A stretch of DNA of 64,000 nucleotides from Chitinophagaceae bacterium (GCA_019638625.1 JAHBTK010000001.1:983434-1047433), one strand, 5' to 3'; numbered from the stretch's first letter, positions 25,679 to 35,297 are shown. Notes: generated by a model not told the origin, from the sequence alone. A program made the numbers and translations.

Positions 25679-27434
25679 GGTAAAGATCCGGATGGCGGTT
25701 CGCCCGCCGGGTAAGGATGTACACAGCAATAACGCTGATGAGCAGCGCCAGCAGGTAGTACGCTCCCGTCACCAGTTCTTTTTTAACAGTGGTAGTACTG
25801 TTTTGAATGCTCATATAGGTTGGAATGACCCAGGGAACGGCATATGCCTGCAATAAGGTGATGATGCAAACCAGGAATAAGATGATAAAACTGTGCCTGA
25901 CCGTAAATCCAAACAGGTTGGCTTCTTTTCCCGCCAGCCCAACGGCGGCGGCGGCCACCGCAATAGATTGTGGTGAGATCATCTTTCCTACTACACCCCC
26001 CGAACAATTCGCGGATACTGTTACAACGGGATCTACACCAATAGAGGTAGCGGTTGCCTGCTGCAGTCGCCCGAACAAAGCATTGGAAGAAGTGTCGGAG
26101 CCCGTTATAAAAACACCCAGCCAGCCCAGTATCGGCGCAAAAAATGGGAACAGGATACCTGTTTTGGCAAGCGCCCCGGCAATAGTGATGGAAATACCGG
26201 AGTTGTTTACAATATAGGCGAAGCCCAGCACCGACGCGATGGTGAGTATAGGCAGCTTCAACTGGTTGAGCGTGGCAAGAAATATTCTCAACCCTTCTTT
26301 GATCTTCAACCCAACGAGCGGAAGAGAAATGAATGCGGCGATCAGCATACCTGTGCCCGAGGCGGATAAAAAGTTGAACTTAAAAGTCTGTGGCAGCAGG
26401 CTGGCTGAATCATGGTATTGTATGGCGTTGTGCAACCAGGGAATATTGAATTTGATAAGTCCGATAGCATCCAATGTTTCCTTTACCGGGCGGAGCCCCC
26501 AGGTGAGGATAAACAAGGTCATGATAATAAAAGGCGCCCATGCCCTTAGTATCTGCCCATTCGAATACGTTGTGTTACCCGAGGCGGAAGTCGTCGGTTC
26601 ATCAGGGAAACGCCAGGTAGTGGCGGGTTTCCAGAACCGCAGCAGTATCATCAGGCTGATCATAGAAAAAATGCCGGCAAAGATATCGGGCAGTGCCGGT
26701 CCGAGATAATTGGAAGTAAACCATTGAAAGAAAGCAAAGGATATACCGGATACAAGAATAGCCGGCATCACTTCCAGTGATCTTTTAAACCCACATATAA
26801 TAACAACGAGATAAAAGGGGAGGAGCAGTGAAAGTAAAGGAAGTGTTCTGCCCACCATTTGCGAAATAGCCAGCTCAGGGATGCCGGATACCTGTGAAGC
26901 AACGGTAACGGGGATACCTACACTACCAAAAGCTACCGGAACGGTATTGGCAACGAGGCATATGCCTGCGGCGTACAGGGGGTTAAATCCCAGCCCGATC
27001 AAAATAGCCGCTGTAATGGCTACCGGCGCTCCAAATCCCGCGGTCCCTTCCAGGAAGGAGCCGAATGAAAAAGCGATTAGCAGGGCCTGCAATCTTCTGT
27101 CGGAAGAAATAGAAGCCATGAAATGTTTAATGATCTCAAACTGGCCGCTTTTGACGGAGATATTAAAAACGAAAATAGCCCCGATAATGATCCAGGCTAT
27201 CGGGAACAGTCCGTACAACGCACCGTGCGCGGCAGACAGCAGGGCAAGGCTTACCGGCATTTTGTAAAAAACAACGGCTATGAGGAATGCGATAACGGCA
27301 GCCCATACTGCTGCCTGGTAACCCTTCATCTTTTTGATGATCAGCGCCCAGAAAATGAATGCAATGGGAACTGTAGCCAGCAAGGCGGACAAAGCAATGT
27401 TATTGAGCGGATCGATGACCTGGGTCCATTTCAT
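25629..27434 (-). CDS. L-lactate permease family (LctP) transporter with repeat-derived C-terminus
   Basis: The 601-residue polytopic protein begins MKWTQVIDPLNNIALSALLA and shows family hallmarks such as GSFLEGTAGFGAPVAI near residue 130 and FITGSDTSSNALFG near 440, with about 14 membrane helices. LctP proteins import lactate or glycolate with protons. The family is usually 530-570 residues; the last ~15 residues (SERNARLPDGQEAE) are encoded inside the repeat at 25393-25678, so the native stop has been replaced. It lies 186 bases downstream of eboF on the same strand; a functional link is possible but unproven, and a weak own promoter (TATCTTTA) may exist. Confidence 0.88.
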   Translation of the reverse strand: MKWTQVIDPLNNIALSALLATVPIAFIFWALIIKKMKGYQAAVWAAVIAFLIAVVFYKMPVSLALLSAAHGALYGLFPIAWIIIGAIFVFNISVKSGQFEIIKHFMASISSDRRLQALLIAFSFGSFLEGTAGFGAPVAITAAILIGLGFNPLYAAGICLVANTVPVAFGSVGIPVTVASQVSGIPELAISQMVGRTLPLLSLLLPFYLVVIICGFKRSLEVMPAILVSGISFAFFQWFTSNYLGPALPDIFAGIFSMISLMILLRFWKPATTWRFPDEPTTSASGNTTYSNGQILRAWAPFIIMTLFILTWGLRPVKETLDAIGLIKFNIPWLHNAIQYHDSASLLPQTFKFNFLSASGTGMLIAAFISLPLVGLKIKEGLRIFLATLNQLKLPILTIASVLGFAYIVNNSGISITIAGALAKTGILFPFFAPILGWLGVFITGSDTSSNALFGRLQQATATSIGVDPVVTVSANCSGGVVGKMISPQSIAVAAAAVGLAGKEANLFGFTVRHSFIILFLVCIITLLQAYAVPWVIPTYMSIQNSTTTVKKELVTGAYYLLALLISVIAVYILTRRANRHPDLYRHSERNARLPDGQEAE

Positions 27435-27620
27435 CCGGACAGTTTTTTGTTTCTAACAATAAGTGAGCCTTAAAGATATGAAAAGCTGTTTTTTTAGCTT
27501 GTTGTTCTTTTGACGAATAATGTAATAATATTAATGGTCATTATGGCCCTGGAAAAATTCCTTTGCAGCTGCTACCGCTGTTGGTTCATGATCATTCTGC
27601 AGGGGCGCTGGTAAACGCTG

Positions 27621-28982
27621 CTATTTTTCCGTCAGGCAATCCCAGATACAATGGTAAACATCTGTAGCTTTAAGAGGTGTGGAAGGACCATTATGAGTAC
27701 TCATAAATACCGGGTAGTATTGTTCACCTGTAAAAATGCTTCCGTGGGAACCTTTTACCAGGGTGGCGTCCAGCGGAATTACATCCATCACATACCGGAA
27801 TCCCAGCTTCTTACGCAGTAATTTATAAGCGGCTCTTGATTTGGAAGTCATGAACAATTCAACGGGATCATACCCCGGCTTTTTATGAATATCAACCACC
27901 CTTGCATAGTCGGGCGCCAACTTGTCATCCAGCCAAAAATAATAAGTGAACCAGTAACCGGCTTCTGCTACCAATACCAGGTCGCCTGACCGCTCATGAT
28001 CGAAATGGTATTCTTTCTGTTGTTTGCGGTCCAGTACCAGCGCTACTCCCGGCAGGGAGGATACCAGCGTTTTTACTTTTTCTTCCAGCGAGGGATCATT
28101 GAGATAGATATGGGTGACTTGGTGGTCTGCTACAGCGAAAGCCCCGGAAGCGCCTGCATCCAGCAATTCCAGTCCCCGCTCCACACGGATACCCAGCAAT
28201 TGTTCCCGGCGCAGCAGCCGGTTGATGTGTATGGGAGTGGATACGGGGGTGATGCCATATTCCGACAGCAGGATGATCCTGGCGCCGGTAGCCTCATAGT
28301 GTTCAACCAGTTGTTTTACCACACCATCTATCTCTTTCAGGTGCGCGCTGATTGCAGAAAAATCATCGCCATATTTCTGCAGGCAGTAGTCGAGATGGGG
28401 TAAATAAATAAATGTAAGCGTTGGATCATATTTTTTATCAGTAAAAAGGGAGGCGTCCGCGATCCATTGTGTAGAGACAATATCCGCACCCGGCCCCCAG
28501 AATTTGAACAGGGGAAACTGCCCCAAAGCTGCCTGGAGTTCATCCCGGAGCACCGCAGGGTGCGCGTAACAATCCGGCATTTTACGGCCATCCGCCAGGT
28601 AGTTCGGCCGGGGGGTAACTGAATAGTCTGCACTGCTGTACATGTTGTACCACCAGAACATTTTAGAGCAGGTGAATTCCGGGAATAGTTTTTTCGCCCG
28701 TTCCCATATTTTCTCCGACTGTACCAGTTTGTTGGACTGTTTCCAGAATTTTATTTCGCAATCTGTTCTGTCGTACCATCCGTTGCCCACAATACCATGA
28801 TGAGACGGCCATTGCCCGGTAGCATAGGTGGATTGCACTGATGTGGTGACTGCCGGCAACATTGGTGGAATAGCATACAGTCCATGAGAAGCGGCAAAGC
28901 TTTTCAGAAAAGGAGTGTGTTCACCAACGAGGTTGGAAGAAAGCCCCACAATATCGATCACGACTGTTTTATGCATTTTCAT
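27621..28982 (-). CDS. eboF: EboF, nucleotide pyrophosphatase/phosphodiesterase-like protein of the ebo cluster
   Basis: The 453-residue product belongs to the alkaline phosphatase superfamily. The metal and nucleophile region is at the N-terminus (VVIDIVGLSS near 7, then MLPAVTTSVQSTYATGQWPSHHG near 41-63 with candidate nucleophile Thr). Further ligands lie in LPHLDYCLQKYG near 194 and SEYGITPV near 241, then HGS near 425. There is no signal peptide, so it acts in the cytoplasm. It is the last gene of the eboA-F order, 12 bases after eboE. Its substrate is unknown; in other bacteria the cluster is tied to metabolite delivery to the periplasm. Confidence 0.87.
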   Translation of the reverse strand: MKMHKTVVIDIVGLSSNLVGEHTPFLKSFAASHGLYAIPPMLPAVTTSVQSTYATGQWPSHHGIVGNGWYDRTDCEIKFWKQSNKLVQSEKIWERAKKLFPEFTCSKMFWWYNMYSSADYSVTPRPNYLADGRKMPDCYAHPAVLRDELQAALGQFPLFKFWGPGADIVSTQWIADASLFTDKKYDPTLTFIYLPHLDYCLQKYGDDFSAISAHLKEIDGVVKQLVEHYEATGARIILLSEYGITPVSTPIHINRLLRREQLLGIRVERGLELLDAGASGAFAVADHQVTHIYLNDPSLEEKVKTLVSSLPGVALVLDRKQQKEYHFDHERSGDLVLVAEAGYWFTYYFWLDDKLAPDYARVVDIHKKPGYDPVELFMTSKSRAAYKLLRKKLGFRYVMDVIPLDATLVKGSHGSIFTGEQYYPVFMSTHNGPSTPLKATDVYHCIWDCLTEK

Positions 28983-28994
28983 TGCCGGTTGTTT

Positions 28995-30197
28995 CTAAAG
29001 TAAATCAATAACCCATTTCAGTTCGCGGCTGATGGATTGAACAAGCGGCAACCGCATCGTTTCCGGCAGCACTTCCCAGGTATAGGTTTCTACTTCAAGA
29101 TATTTTGTAAAGGGCTTTGATTTTTGAATGCCCAATACGGTTTTGATATCTGCCTGGGTAGATTGCAGAATGTCATAGTTCTCTACAAAAAGGGGAACAT
29201 GATAATGTGCCCGCCATTCCTCCACTCCTGCATGGTTGCTGTCGGCTATCGCTTGCGGCATATCAGGATACCGCACCAGTTCACCATCCGATTTTTTTGC
29301 CAGCACCTGGTGCAGGTATACCGGTTCATTAAAGTTCTTAAAAGCATTGATCACTTTTTCCTTTTCTGCTGCTGTATTGCCCCACCTGCCTTTCAATGCG
29401 GCGCTGATCTGTATTTTACCGGTTTTTATACCGTGTTTCTCAAACTCGTCAATCATTGCCGCATGGTCTTCATAACCCACTGCAAAATGACAGACATCAT
29501 AACAGAGTTGTATATGCGTCCTGATGGCTTCTTCCGCCGACTGGCTGCTCATACCCCTGTATTGTTTCAGGTATTCAGTTCCTGCCGGCAGCAGGTAGTG
29601 CAGGTACCATTGCAGAAATTCACTCCCGTTGTCCAGCAAACCATCGGGTTCAGGTTCTATGTCAACATGAATAATTTTGCCGGTTTTCTCCCGGATACCA
29701 ATGAGCGCGTTCACCACCTGCAACAGGTTGTCGGTGGCCTGTTTGAATACAGCATCCCATTCATTTTCCGGGTGCCAGTAACGGTAAGTGAGCGGACTGG
29801 TGGAAATGCTTCCTTCCATATCGGCCGGCAATAATTCCGCCAGTATTTCGGCCAGCCGTATGGTATAGTCTGCGCGATCCCGGCTTAACCAGTCGGGTGC
29901 ATGCACCTGGTCTTTTACGGCGGTGTTGTGAAAATTGCCATAGGGGAAGCCGTTCATCGTAAACACATAAATATTCTCCCGGTGCAGCCATTCTTTAAGC
30001 TCCTGCAGAAGTGATGGTTGTTGCAGTGATCTGCTGGCGCTGTCTGCCAATCGTAACCCCAAGCCAAAGGGTTCTCCGGCAGCCAGCGTTTGTTTTACGG
30101 AAGGCACATGCTTCTTTATATTTTCGAAATGGTCTGCCCAGCTTTCACCGGAATGTATATTGCTGCAATAGGTTAAGTGACCAAAAGCTGTTTTCAT
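28995..30197 (-). CDS. eboE: EboE, sugar-phosphate isomerase/epimerase-like (TIM-barrel) protein
   Basis: The 400-residue protein resembles the xylose-isomerase-like TIM barrels. Acid and His residues at strand ends are seen in FTMNGFPYGNFH near 84, HVDIEPEPDGLL near 187 and CYDVCHFAVGYE near 237, suggesting a divalent metal site. The start is taken at ATG 30197 (MKTAFGHLTYCSNIH), which overlaps the eboD stop by 4 bases (ATGA). An upstream ATG at 30230 would overlap by 37 bases and adds no conserved residues. The position between eboD and eboF and the TIM-barrel pattern identify it. The reaction is not known. Confidence 0.87.
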   Translation of the reverse strand: MKTAFGHLTYCSNIHSGESWADHFENIKKHVPSVKQTLAAGEPFGLGLRLADSASRSLQQPSLLQELKEWLHRENIYVFTMNGFPYGNFHNTAVKDQVHAPDWLSRDRADYTIRLAEILAELLPADMEGSISTSPLTYRYWHPENEWDAVFKQATDNLLQVVNALIGIREKTGKIIHVDIEPEPDGLLDNGSEFLQWYLHYLLPAGTEYLKQYRGMSSQSAEEAIRTHIQLCYDVCHFAVGYEDHAAMIDEFEKHGIKTGKIQISAALKGRWGNTAAEKEKVINAFKNFNEPVYLHQVLAKKSDGELVRYPDMPQAIADSNHAGVEEWRAHYHVPLFVENYDILQSTQADIKTVLGIQKSKPFTKYLEVETYTWEVLPETMRLPLVQSISRELKWVIDLL

Positions 30198-31354
30198 GAT
30201 GCCTGATTTTGTGATAGCTGCTGCAGCCATGCGGATGCTTTCTGCAACAACGAAATATCAAGATGATGCACTTCTTCTCCTTTGCCTATTTCTTTTAAAA
30301 GCATGATGGTAAGTTTACCGCCCAGGTGTTCCTGGAACTCATGCAGCCCTTTTACCAGGGGACTGCTTTCGTCCGTTATCTGCATTAGTGGATGCGTGAC
30401 GGCAAATCCCAGGTCTGTCAGCAATTGTATCACCGATCGGGTATCGGTTTCGCTGAGCCAGCCGCAGAAATGTGAATACACGGTATCCAGGGCTATGCCC
30501 ATCGCTACCGCTTCCCCATGCCGTATGTCGAAGCCCGAAAGTTGCTCTACTTTATGGGCACTCCAGTGGCCAAAATCAAGCGGTCGCGATGACCCTTTTT
30601 CAAAAGGATCGCCTCCGGAGATATGATCAATGTGCATACGGGCGCAGCGTTTGATCTGGTATTGCATCGGGAGCATTTCCCTGTCGCGTAATGCCGCGGC
30701 ATTTTCACAAAGCCATTCATAAAAGGTTTTGTCTTTGATCAGGGCTACTTTTACTGCTTCGGCTATTCCTGCCCGCCACTCCCTGTCAGAAAGGGTAGTG
30801 AGAAAATGATCGTCATTAAAAACAGCTACAGGAGGGGTAAATGCGCCGATAAAATTTTTTTTACCCTGGTAATTGATACCATTTTTTACACCCACTCCCG
30901 AATCGTTCTGCGACAATACGGTTGTCGGGATCCTGATATGCCGGATACCCCGGTGCGATATGGCTGCAGCGTATCCCACCATATCCAGCACAGCGCCACC
31001 CCCGATAGCGGCTATATAGGAATGCCTGTCTACGTGATATTGATTTACAGCGGCCACAATTTCATCTGTATAGGTTGTTGTGTTTTTACATGCTTCTCCG
31101 CCCGGCACTACGAGGATGTTGTCGATCAGTTCTACATAACTGTTTCCTGCAAAATACCGGCGGATATCCTCGAGGAGCGTTGGGTGATGGAGCGCTACCT
31201 CCGAATCTGTTACAAACAATATTTTTTTAGGGATATCTACTGCTTCCGATTCCAGGAAGCGGTTAAAAACAGGGTTGGTTTTGTGAAACAAATGGCTGGT
31301 GAAAAAAACTTTATACTCAAATACCACACTGAAACGCTGTTGTATATAGTCCAT
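30194..31354 (-). CDS. eboD: EboD, 3-dehydroquinate synthase-like protein
   Basis: The 386-residue protein has the sugar-phosphate cyclase pattern: VPGGEACKN near 85, GGGAVLDMVGYAAAISHRG near 118 (NAD binding), PTTVLSQNDSGVGVKNGIN near 142, and metal-binding DFGHWSAHKVE near 265 and RHGEAVAMG near 284. These cyclases turn phosphorylated sugars into carbocycles. Ebo members form their own branch and need not make dehydroquinate for the shikimate route. The gene is the fourth of the cluster; its product overlaps eboE translationally. The 81-base gap before it is the widest inside the cluster. Confidence 0.9.
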   Translation of the reverse strand: MDYIQQRFSVVFEYKVFFTSHLFHKTNPVFNRFLESEAVDIPKKILFVTDSEVALHHPTLLEDIRRYFAGNSYVELIDNILVVPGGEACKNTTTYTDEIVAAVNQYHVDRHSYIAAIGGGAVLDMVGYAAAISHRGIRHIRIPTTVLSQNDSGVGVKNGINYQGKKNFIGAFTPPVAVFNDDHFLTTLSDREWRAGIAEAVKVALIKDKTFYEWLCENAAALRDREMLPMQYQIKRCARMHIDHISGGDPFEKGSSRPLDFGHWSAHKVEQLSGFDIRHGEAVAMGIALDTVYSHFCGWLSETDTRSVIQLLTDLGFAVTHPLMQITDESSPLVKGLHEFQEHLGGKLTIMLLKEIGKGEEVHHLDISLLQKASAWLQQLSQNQAS

Positions 31355-31435
31355 CTCAAATATTAAAATTATCGCTCCTGAATCATTGAAAACTGCTAAT
31401 ATAGGTTATTGCTCCAAAAAATTACCTGTCCTTTG

Positions 31436-32338
31436 TTATGTCACTGCAAAAAGCCTTGCCAGTCCGACGGATACCGGCAGCAACAGCAGGATAACACACG
31501 CAAAGTATAACTGTCCGAAAGCTACCGCCCAGGAAGCATTCATCAGTATCAGGGCAATAACGCCTGCCTTTACTGCCTTGCCTATCAAAGGTCCTGTGGG
31601 TTGCCGGATGGCTTTCACAAGCGGCGGCATGATCATGGCTGCAAACGCGGCTATGAAAAAAACAGCGGTCGTCCAATGACCACGGCCAATAGAGAAGCCC
31701 AGCAAAGTGCTGATCACGATCGCGTATAACGCAGCGGCCGTGTACATAACGGCTTTACTGCCGCCGTGTATCTCCCCGCGGCTGATGGTGGTGATAGCCC
31801 CTATATATACAACCGGAACCAACCCGGTCAAATAATAGTCTGTCAATACCTCCGGTACAATGCTGATGCCCAGCAGCAGGTTTAAACCCCGGCACAGTCC
31901 CATAGTAAGGGGACCTGCGATAAAGTGATGTTTGCACCATTTATCATACAGCAGGGCGCCGCCGGCTATAGCCAGTGCGAGTATAACAGATACGGAGAAA
32001 AGTTTTTGGTGTACAAAAGCTGTGGCAACGATCCCGGCTGCCAGCAGGAAGGTTCCCCAGGCGGCAGCGGTTGCTTTACTGACAATGCCTGATGGAATGG
32101 GGCGTTCGGGGCGTTCCACTGCATCCAGGCCGGCGTCGAATACGTCGTTGAACACCACGCCGCCGGCATACAGTCCCATAGTGGCGATCACCAGTAGAAG
32201 TACAGGTAGCCATGGCCGTTCGCTGTCGATCTCATATAAGAAATAACCCGATATAGCAATACCTGCCAGTATATCCGATACGGCGGTTACTACATTCGCC
32301 GGCCGGGTCAAACGAAGCAGTCCGGTTATTTTGTGCAC
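31436..32338 (-). CDS. eboC: EboC, UbiA-family prenyltransferase
   Basis: The 300-residue membrane protein has about eight helices and the two UbiA aspartate-rich motifs: NDVFDAGLDAVERPERPIPS near 64-83 and YDKWCKHH near 131. A second Asp cluster is weaker than in ubiquinone enzymes, as is usual for Ebo members. UbiA proteins transfer prenyl groups to acceptors inside the inner membrane; here the acceptor is unknown. It follows eboB by 8 bases. Confidence 0.9.
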   Translation of the reverse strand: MHKITGLLRLTRPANVVTAVSDILAGIAISGYFLYEIDSERPWLPVLLLVIATMGLYAGGVVFNDVFDAGLDAVERPERPIPSGIVSKATAAAWGTFLLAAGIVATAFVHQKLFSVSVILALAIAGGALLYDKWCKHHFIAGPLTMGLCRGLNLLLGISIVPEVLTDYYLTGLVPVVYIGAITTISRGEIHGGSKAVMYTAAALYAIVISTLLGFSIGRGHWTTAVFFIAAFAAMIMPPLVKAIRQPTGPLIGKAVKAGVIALILMNASWAVAFGQLYFACVILLLLPVSVGLARLFAVT

Positions 32339-32346
32339 TGCGGGAT

Positions 32347-33333
32347 CTATTTAATGATGATATCATTTTTATCGATACGGGGCGCCTGCCCACCGCGCAG
32401 CACGGTATTGCCACTGAATTTTTGACTTTGGTCAATATCCCTGACCATTGTAAAATCCGCTTCATCAATCTGACCGCTCTGGCCAAAAGCCGTTATGGCA
32501 TTCTGATAAGTAGCCAGCCGGATATCTTCATCGCTGATGCCTCTTTGTTTCATCAGGGAGGCTGTTTTGGGTACTGCCAGGGGGTCGCTGATACCCCAGT
32601 CTGCGGCAGAGTTTACCATGATCCTTTCGCTGCCGTATTGCAGGATGATTTCCACCATTCTTTCATTTCCCATTTTGGTAAAAGGGTATATGGTGAAAGC
32701 GGCCCAGAAACCCCGGTCGAGCACTTCCTTTACCGTTTCTTCGTTGTTGTGGTCCACAATTACCATATAGGGATCCAGACCGTGTTCCAACGCGATATCC
32801 ATACTCCTGGTGGTTCCTTTTTTCTTATCGCGATGTGGCGTATGTATCTGCACGGGGAGGCCGGCTTCTTTGGCGAGTTCCAGTTGCAGCCGGTAATATT
32901 TTTCTTCCGCGGCAGTCTGATCGTCAAATCCTATTTCACCTACGCCTACCACGCCTTCCTTATAAACGAACAGTGGTAATATTTCCATTACCTGCTCGGC
33001 AAGCGCCTCGTTATTGGCTTCTCTTGAATTAAGCCCGATGGTACAGTAGTGTTTGATGCCGAATTGCGAAGAGCGGAAACGCTCCCAACCAACCAGGCTG
33101 CTGTAATAGTCCTTGAAGGTGCCTACTTCTGTGCGGGGTTGCCCTAACCAGAATGCGGGTTCAATCAACGCTACCACACCAGCGTCGGCCATCGCCTGGT
33201 AATCGTCTGTGGTCCGGGAAGACATGTGTACGTGGGGATCAAAAAAGCGCATACCCCTGATGGTTTCCAGGTAGCTGCCATCGTTGCTACCCGGCTGTAG
33301 ATCTTTTTCTGTTAAGTTTCCATTGCAGCACAT
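32347..33333 (-). CDS. eboB: EboB, TatD-like metal-dependent hydrolase
   Basis: The product is an amidohydrolase-fold protein with TatD-type metal ligands: FFDPHVHM (H-x-H), GEIGFD (Glu), QIHTPHRD and VDHNN (His), and NSAADWG (Asp). The first 27 residues, before MRFFDPHVHM, have no counterpart in the fold, so a start at ATG 33252 is possible; the longer frame leaves only 26 bases to eboA. There is no signal peptide. Its substrate is unknown. Confidence 0.87.
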   Translation of the reverse strand: MCCNGNLTEKDLQPGSNDGSYLETIRGMRFFDPHVHMSSRTTDDYQAMADAGVVALIEPAFWLGQPRTEVGTFKDYYSSLVGWERFRSSQFGIKHYCTIGLNSREANNEALAEQVMEILPLFVYKEGVVGVGEIGFDDQTAAEEKYYRLQLELAKEAGLPVQIHTPHRDKKKGTTRSMDIALEHGLDPYMVIVDHNNEETVKEVLDRGFWAAFTIYPFTKMGNERMVEIILQYGSERIMVNSAADWGISDPLAVPKTASLMKQRGISDEDIRLATYQNAITAFGQSGQIDEADFTMVRDIDQSQKFSGNTVLRGGQAPRIDKNDIIIK

Positions 33334-33359
33334 AAAAATAATATTAGAGTGTAAATACT

Positions 33360-34235
33360 TTAAGCAACCGGTACGTTTTTATCTTCGGTGATTGAATGCC
33401 AGTTTATATTACCGGACTCAATAGCGTTTTTTATTTCGGGATAACGGGACAGTAACGCTTTTGCGGGCGGATAATGGCTGTGGTAGCAGGCCAGCAAACC
33501 GGCTTTCTGCTCCACCGGATTTTCACTGGCAACCACTTTTTCTATATCAGCGAAATTTGCTACGTCAATGAAGCCGGCCACGCAGCGCCATTGCAGCAAC
33601 GGCACCGGCCGGGAAGCTGCCCAGCGTTCATGGGCAAAGTCAGATAAGGTATCGGCCAGTGTTTTGTTGCTTCTTGCATCCAGTCCCGTTATCCGGTTAA
33701 CATCTTTTTCGGTAAAAAAGGCTTTCAGCACCAGTTGATTCCAGGCGGCTTCGTCGAGGTATTCCGATGGATAGGGGTTGTCGCAAATGATGGCTTCCAA
33801 AACGACGCCGATATTACTCCGGATACCTTCCGCACAACGCCCGGTCCATTTCTCCGGATATGCGAGTACCGGCAGCGAACCATATAAAGTTACCAGCTCA
33901 TTTACTTCCGCCGCCTGGAAAAGGTTTTCGATAGCCCGGATATAAGCGGCTTCATTGGTTTCATCTAACTGCAGCAGCAACCATACCCGGCACAGGCGGT
34001 CAATAGTATAACCTTCCACTGAAAACCCCTGGCGGATTTCCCTGATCTTATTTCCGTCTTCCGCTGATAAGTTGATGGGGGTCTTGCCGGTTTTGCGGGG
34101 TAGTAAAACGAATTTTTTATTAAAATCCCCGGGTCCCCCGGTTGCCTGCAGCCATTCCCATGTTTCGGGAGAAATATGCTGCGGAATGATTTTCCCGAGG
34201 AGTGCTCTGAGCTGTACAACAGGGTAAGTAAACAT
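33360..34235 (-). CDS. eboA: EboA domain protein, first gene of the ebo cluster
   Basis: The 291-residue protein begins MFTYPVVQLRALLG and is mostly helical and soluble, with a repeated-helix character (WLLLQLDETNEAAYIRAIEN, ALLSRYPEIKNA). No catalytic motif is recognisable, as for EboA proteins generally. Identification rests on its resemblance to EboA-domain proteins and on being followed by eboB-C-D-E-F in that order. A TAAATTTG promoter box lies about 56 bases upstream. Confidence 0.83.
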   Translation of the reverse strand: MFTYPVVQLRALLGKIIPQHISPETWEWLQATGGPGDFNKKFVLLPRKTGKTPINLSAEDGNKIREIRQGFSVEGYTIDRLCRVWLLLQLDETNEAAYIRAIENLFQAAEVNELVTLYGSLPVLAYPEKWTGRCAEGIRSNIGVVLEAIICDNPYPSEYLDEAAWNQLVLKAFFTEKDVNRITGLDARSNKTLADTLSDFAHERWAASRPVPLLQWRCVAGFIDVANFADIEKVVASENPVEQKAGLLACYHSHYPPAKALLSRYPEIKNAIESGNINWHSITEDKNVPVA

Positions 34236-34290
34236 ATTAAGACATTAGGCTATTTGAGTTGATTGTCCCGGTTAACCGAAATCAGGATTA

Positions 34291-34298
34291 CAAATTTA
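34291..34298 (-). promoter_or_regulatory. -7 box (TAAATTTG) upstream of eboA
   Basis: On the minus strand TAAATTTG matches TAnnTTTG and would start transcription about 50 bases before eboA. The -33 part is only TTG at shorter than usual spacing, so the promoter may need an activator. Confidence 0.45.
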
Positions 34299-34448
34299 TG
34301 ATTTTTAATCCCTCCAATACTCTCCTGTTCAAATACTATGAAATTGCCGCTGATATTAACATTTTCTACGCCTTTATTGGCATTTATCAAAATATAAGGG
34401 ACGGGGTACATAATATCTTCCTGCTACGTTTCTTTTCAAAACCGCACT

Positions 34449-35297
34449 ATGAAACGTGTTTTTACACCCTTGATTTTTTAGGATTGATTGCCTGTAAAAA
34501 GACAGATACTGCTGCGAATATTGAATGTGTGCCTTTTGAAATATCCAATAACAGTTCCTTCGGCTATTAACCCCCTGACTTTGGTCAATTCCTGTGATCG
34601 CTATGCTGAAACCTTGATACCCGGTGACGCCGGTTACCTGATGGTTGATGCCGGCAGCATCCAACAGGTTGAAGGTGTTGTATGGGAAAGATTAATCGAA
34701 CTCCCGGTTCCTTTGTATAAGTCTGCGTTCACATTCGTTCCGGAGTTAAATGTATTCAGGTCATCCCGCACAACAGACGGCGGCGACTTCAATCCCGATA
34801 TAGAAACAGCTATCAGCTTTCAGCAGGTTCGCTACTGGGATACTACCCGGGTGAAAAATGAAGTAGTTATTTCCATGAACGGAGGGCTTCCTAAAGACAT
34901 CAACGCCACGGTGGTGGCCATCACTACAATAGACGAAACGCAGGAAGTATTCAATACTACTTTTGAGAACGACGCGAAGCTGACAACTTATAAAAAGGTA
35001 GACGCTTCCGTAAGCAGGGTAAGAGCGCACTGGCGGTTCTGGAGATATAAATACCAGAATGGCGAAAGAGTAGTCGTGAACGGAAAATATGTAACCGAAC
35101 CGTTGGGTGAGATTGAACATATTGAGGATTTTGACTCGGGTGGGGAAAATGAGCTGTCAGCAACTTTCCGGTATTTAACCTGGTGTTTTATTTTTTTGTA
35201 TACTTTCACTGGTTTGCCCGGCTACTACCTTTTTGAGCATACCTATCTCTTAATGCCGGCTTTTTCTTCGGTTAACGCCGTATCTGTTTCCACGTAA
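34449..35297 (+). pseudogene. Frameshifted lipoprotein gene, function unknown
   Basis: An ATG at 34449 begins a classic lipoprotein leader, MKRVFTPLIF, but TAG follows at 34479. One extra T in the run of six at 34474-34479 would restore LGLIAC, a textbook lipobox, followed by KKTDTAANIE. That frame ends at TAA 34568, and the next convincing coding stretch continues in the original frame (from INPLTLVNSCDRYAE to about 35178). The two shifts cancel out. The body (about 200 residues, strand-rich) has no family I know. The nominal frame runs on to 35297 into the 3' end of the convergent MFS gene; this part looks like read-through. Confidence 0.6.

Noticed and set aside
34488..35297. Intact 269-residue protein starting at 34488
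   Set aside because: The start would be TTG, while a textbook lipoprotein leader lies just upstream out of frame; better explained as a frameshifted gene. The last ~40 residues run into the 3' end of the opposite MFS gene.
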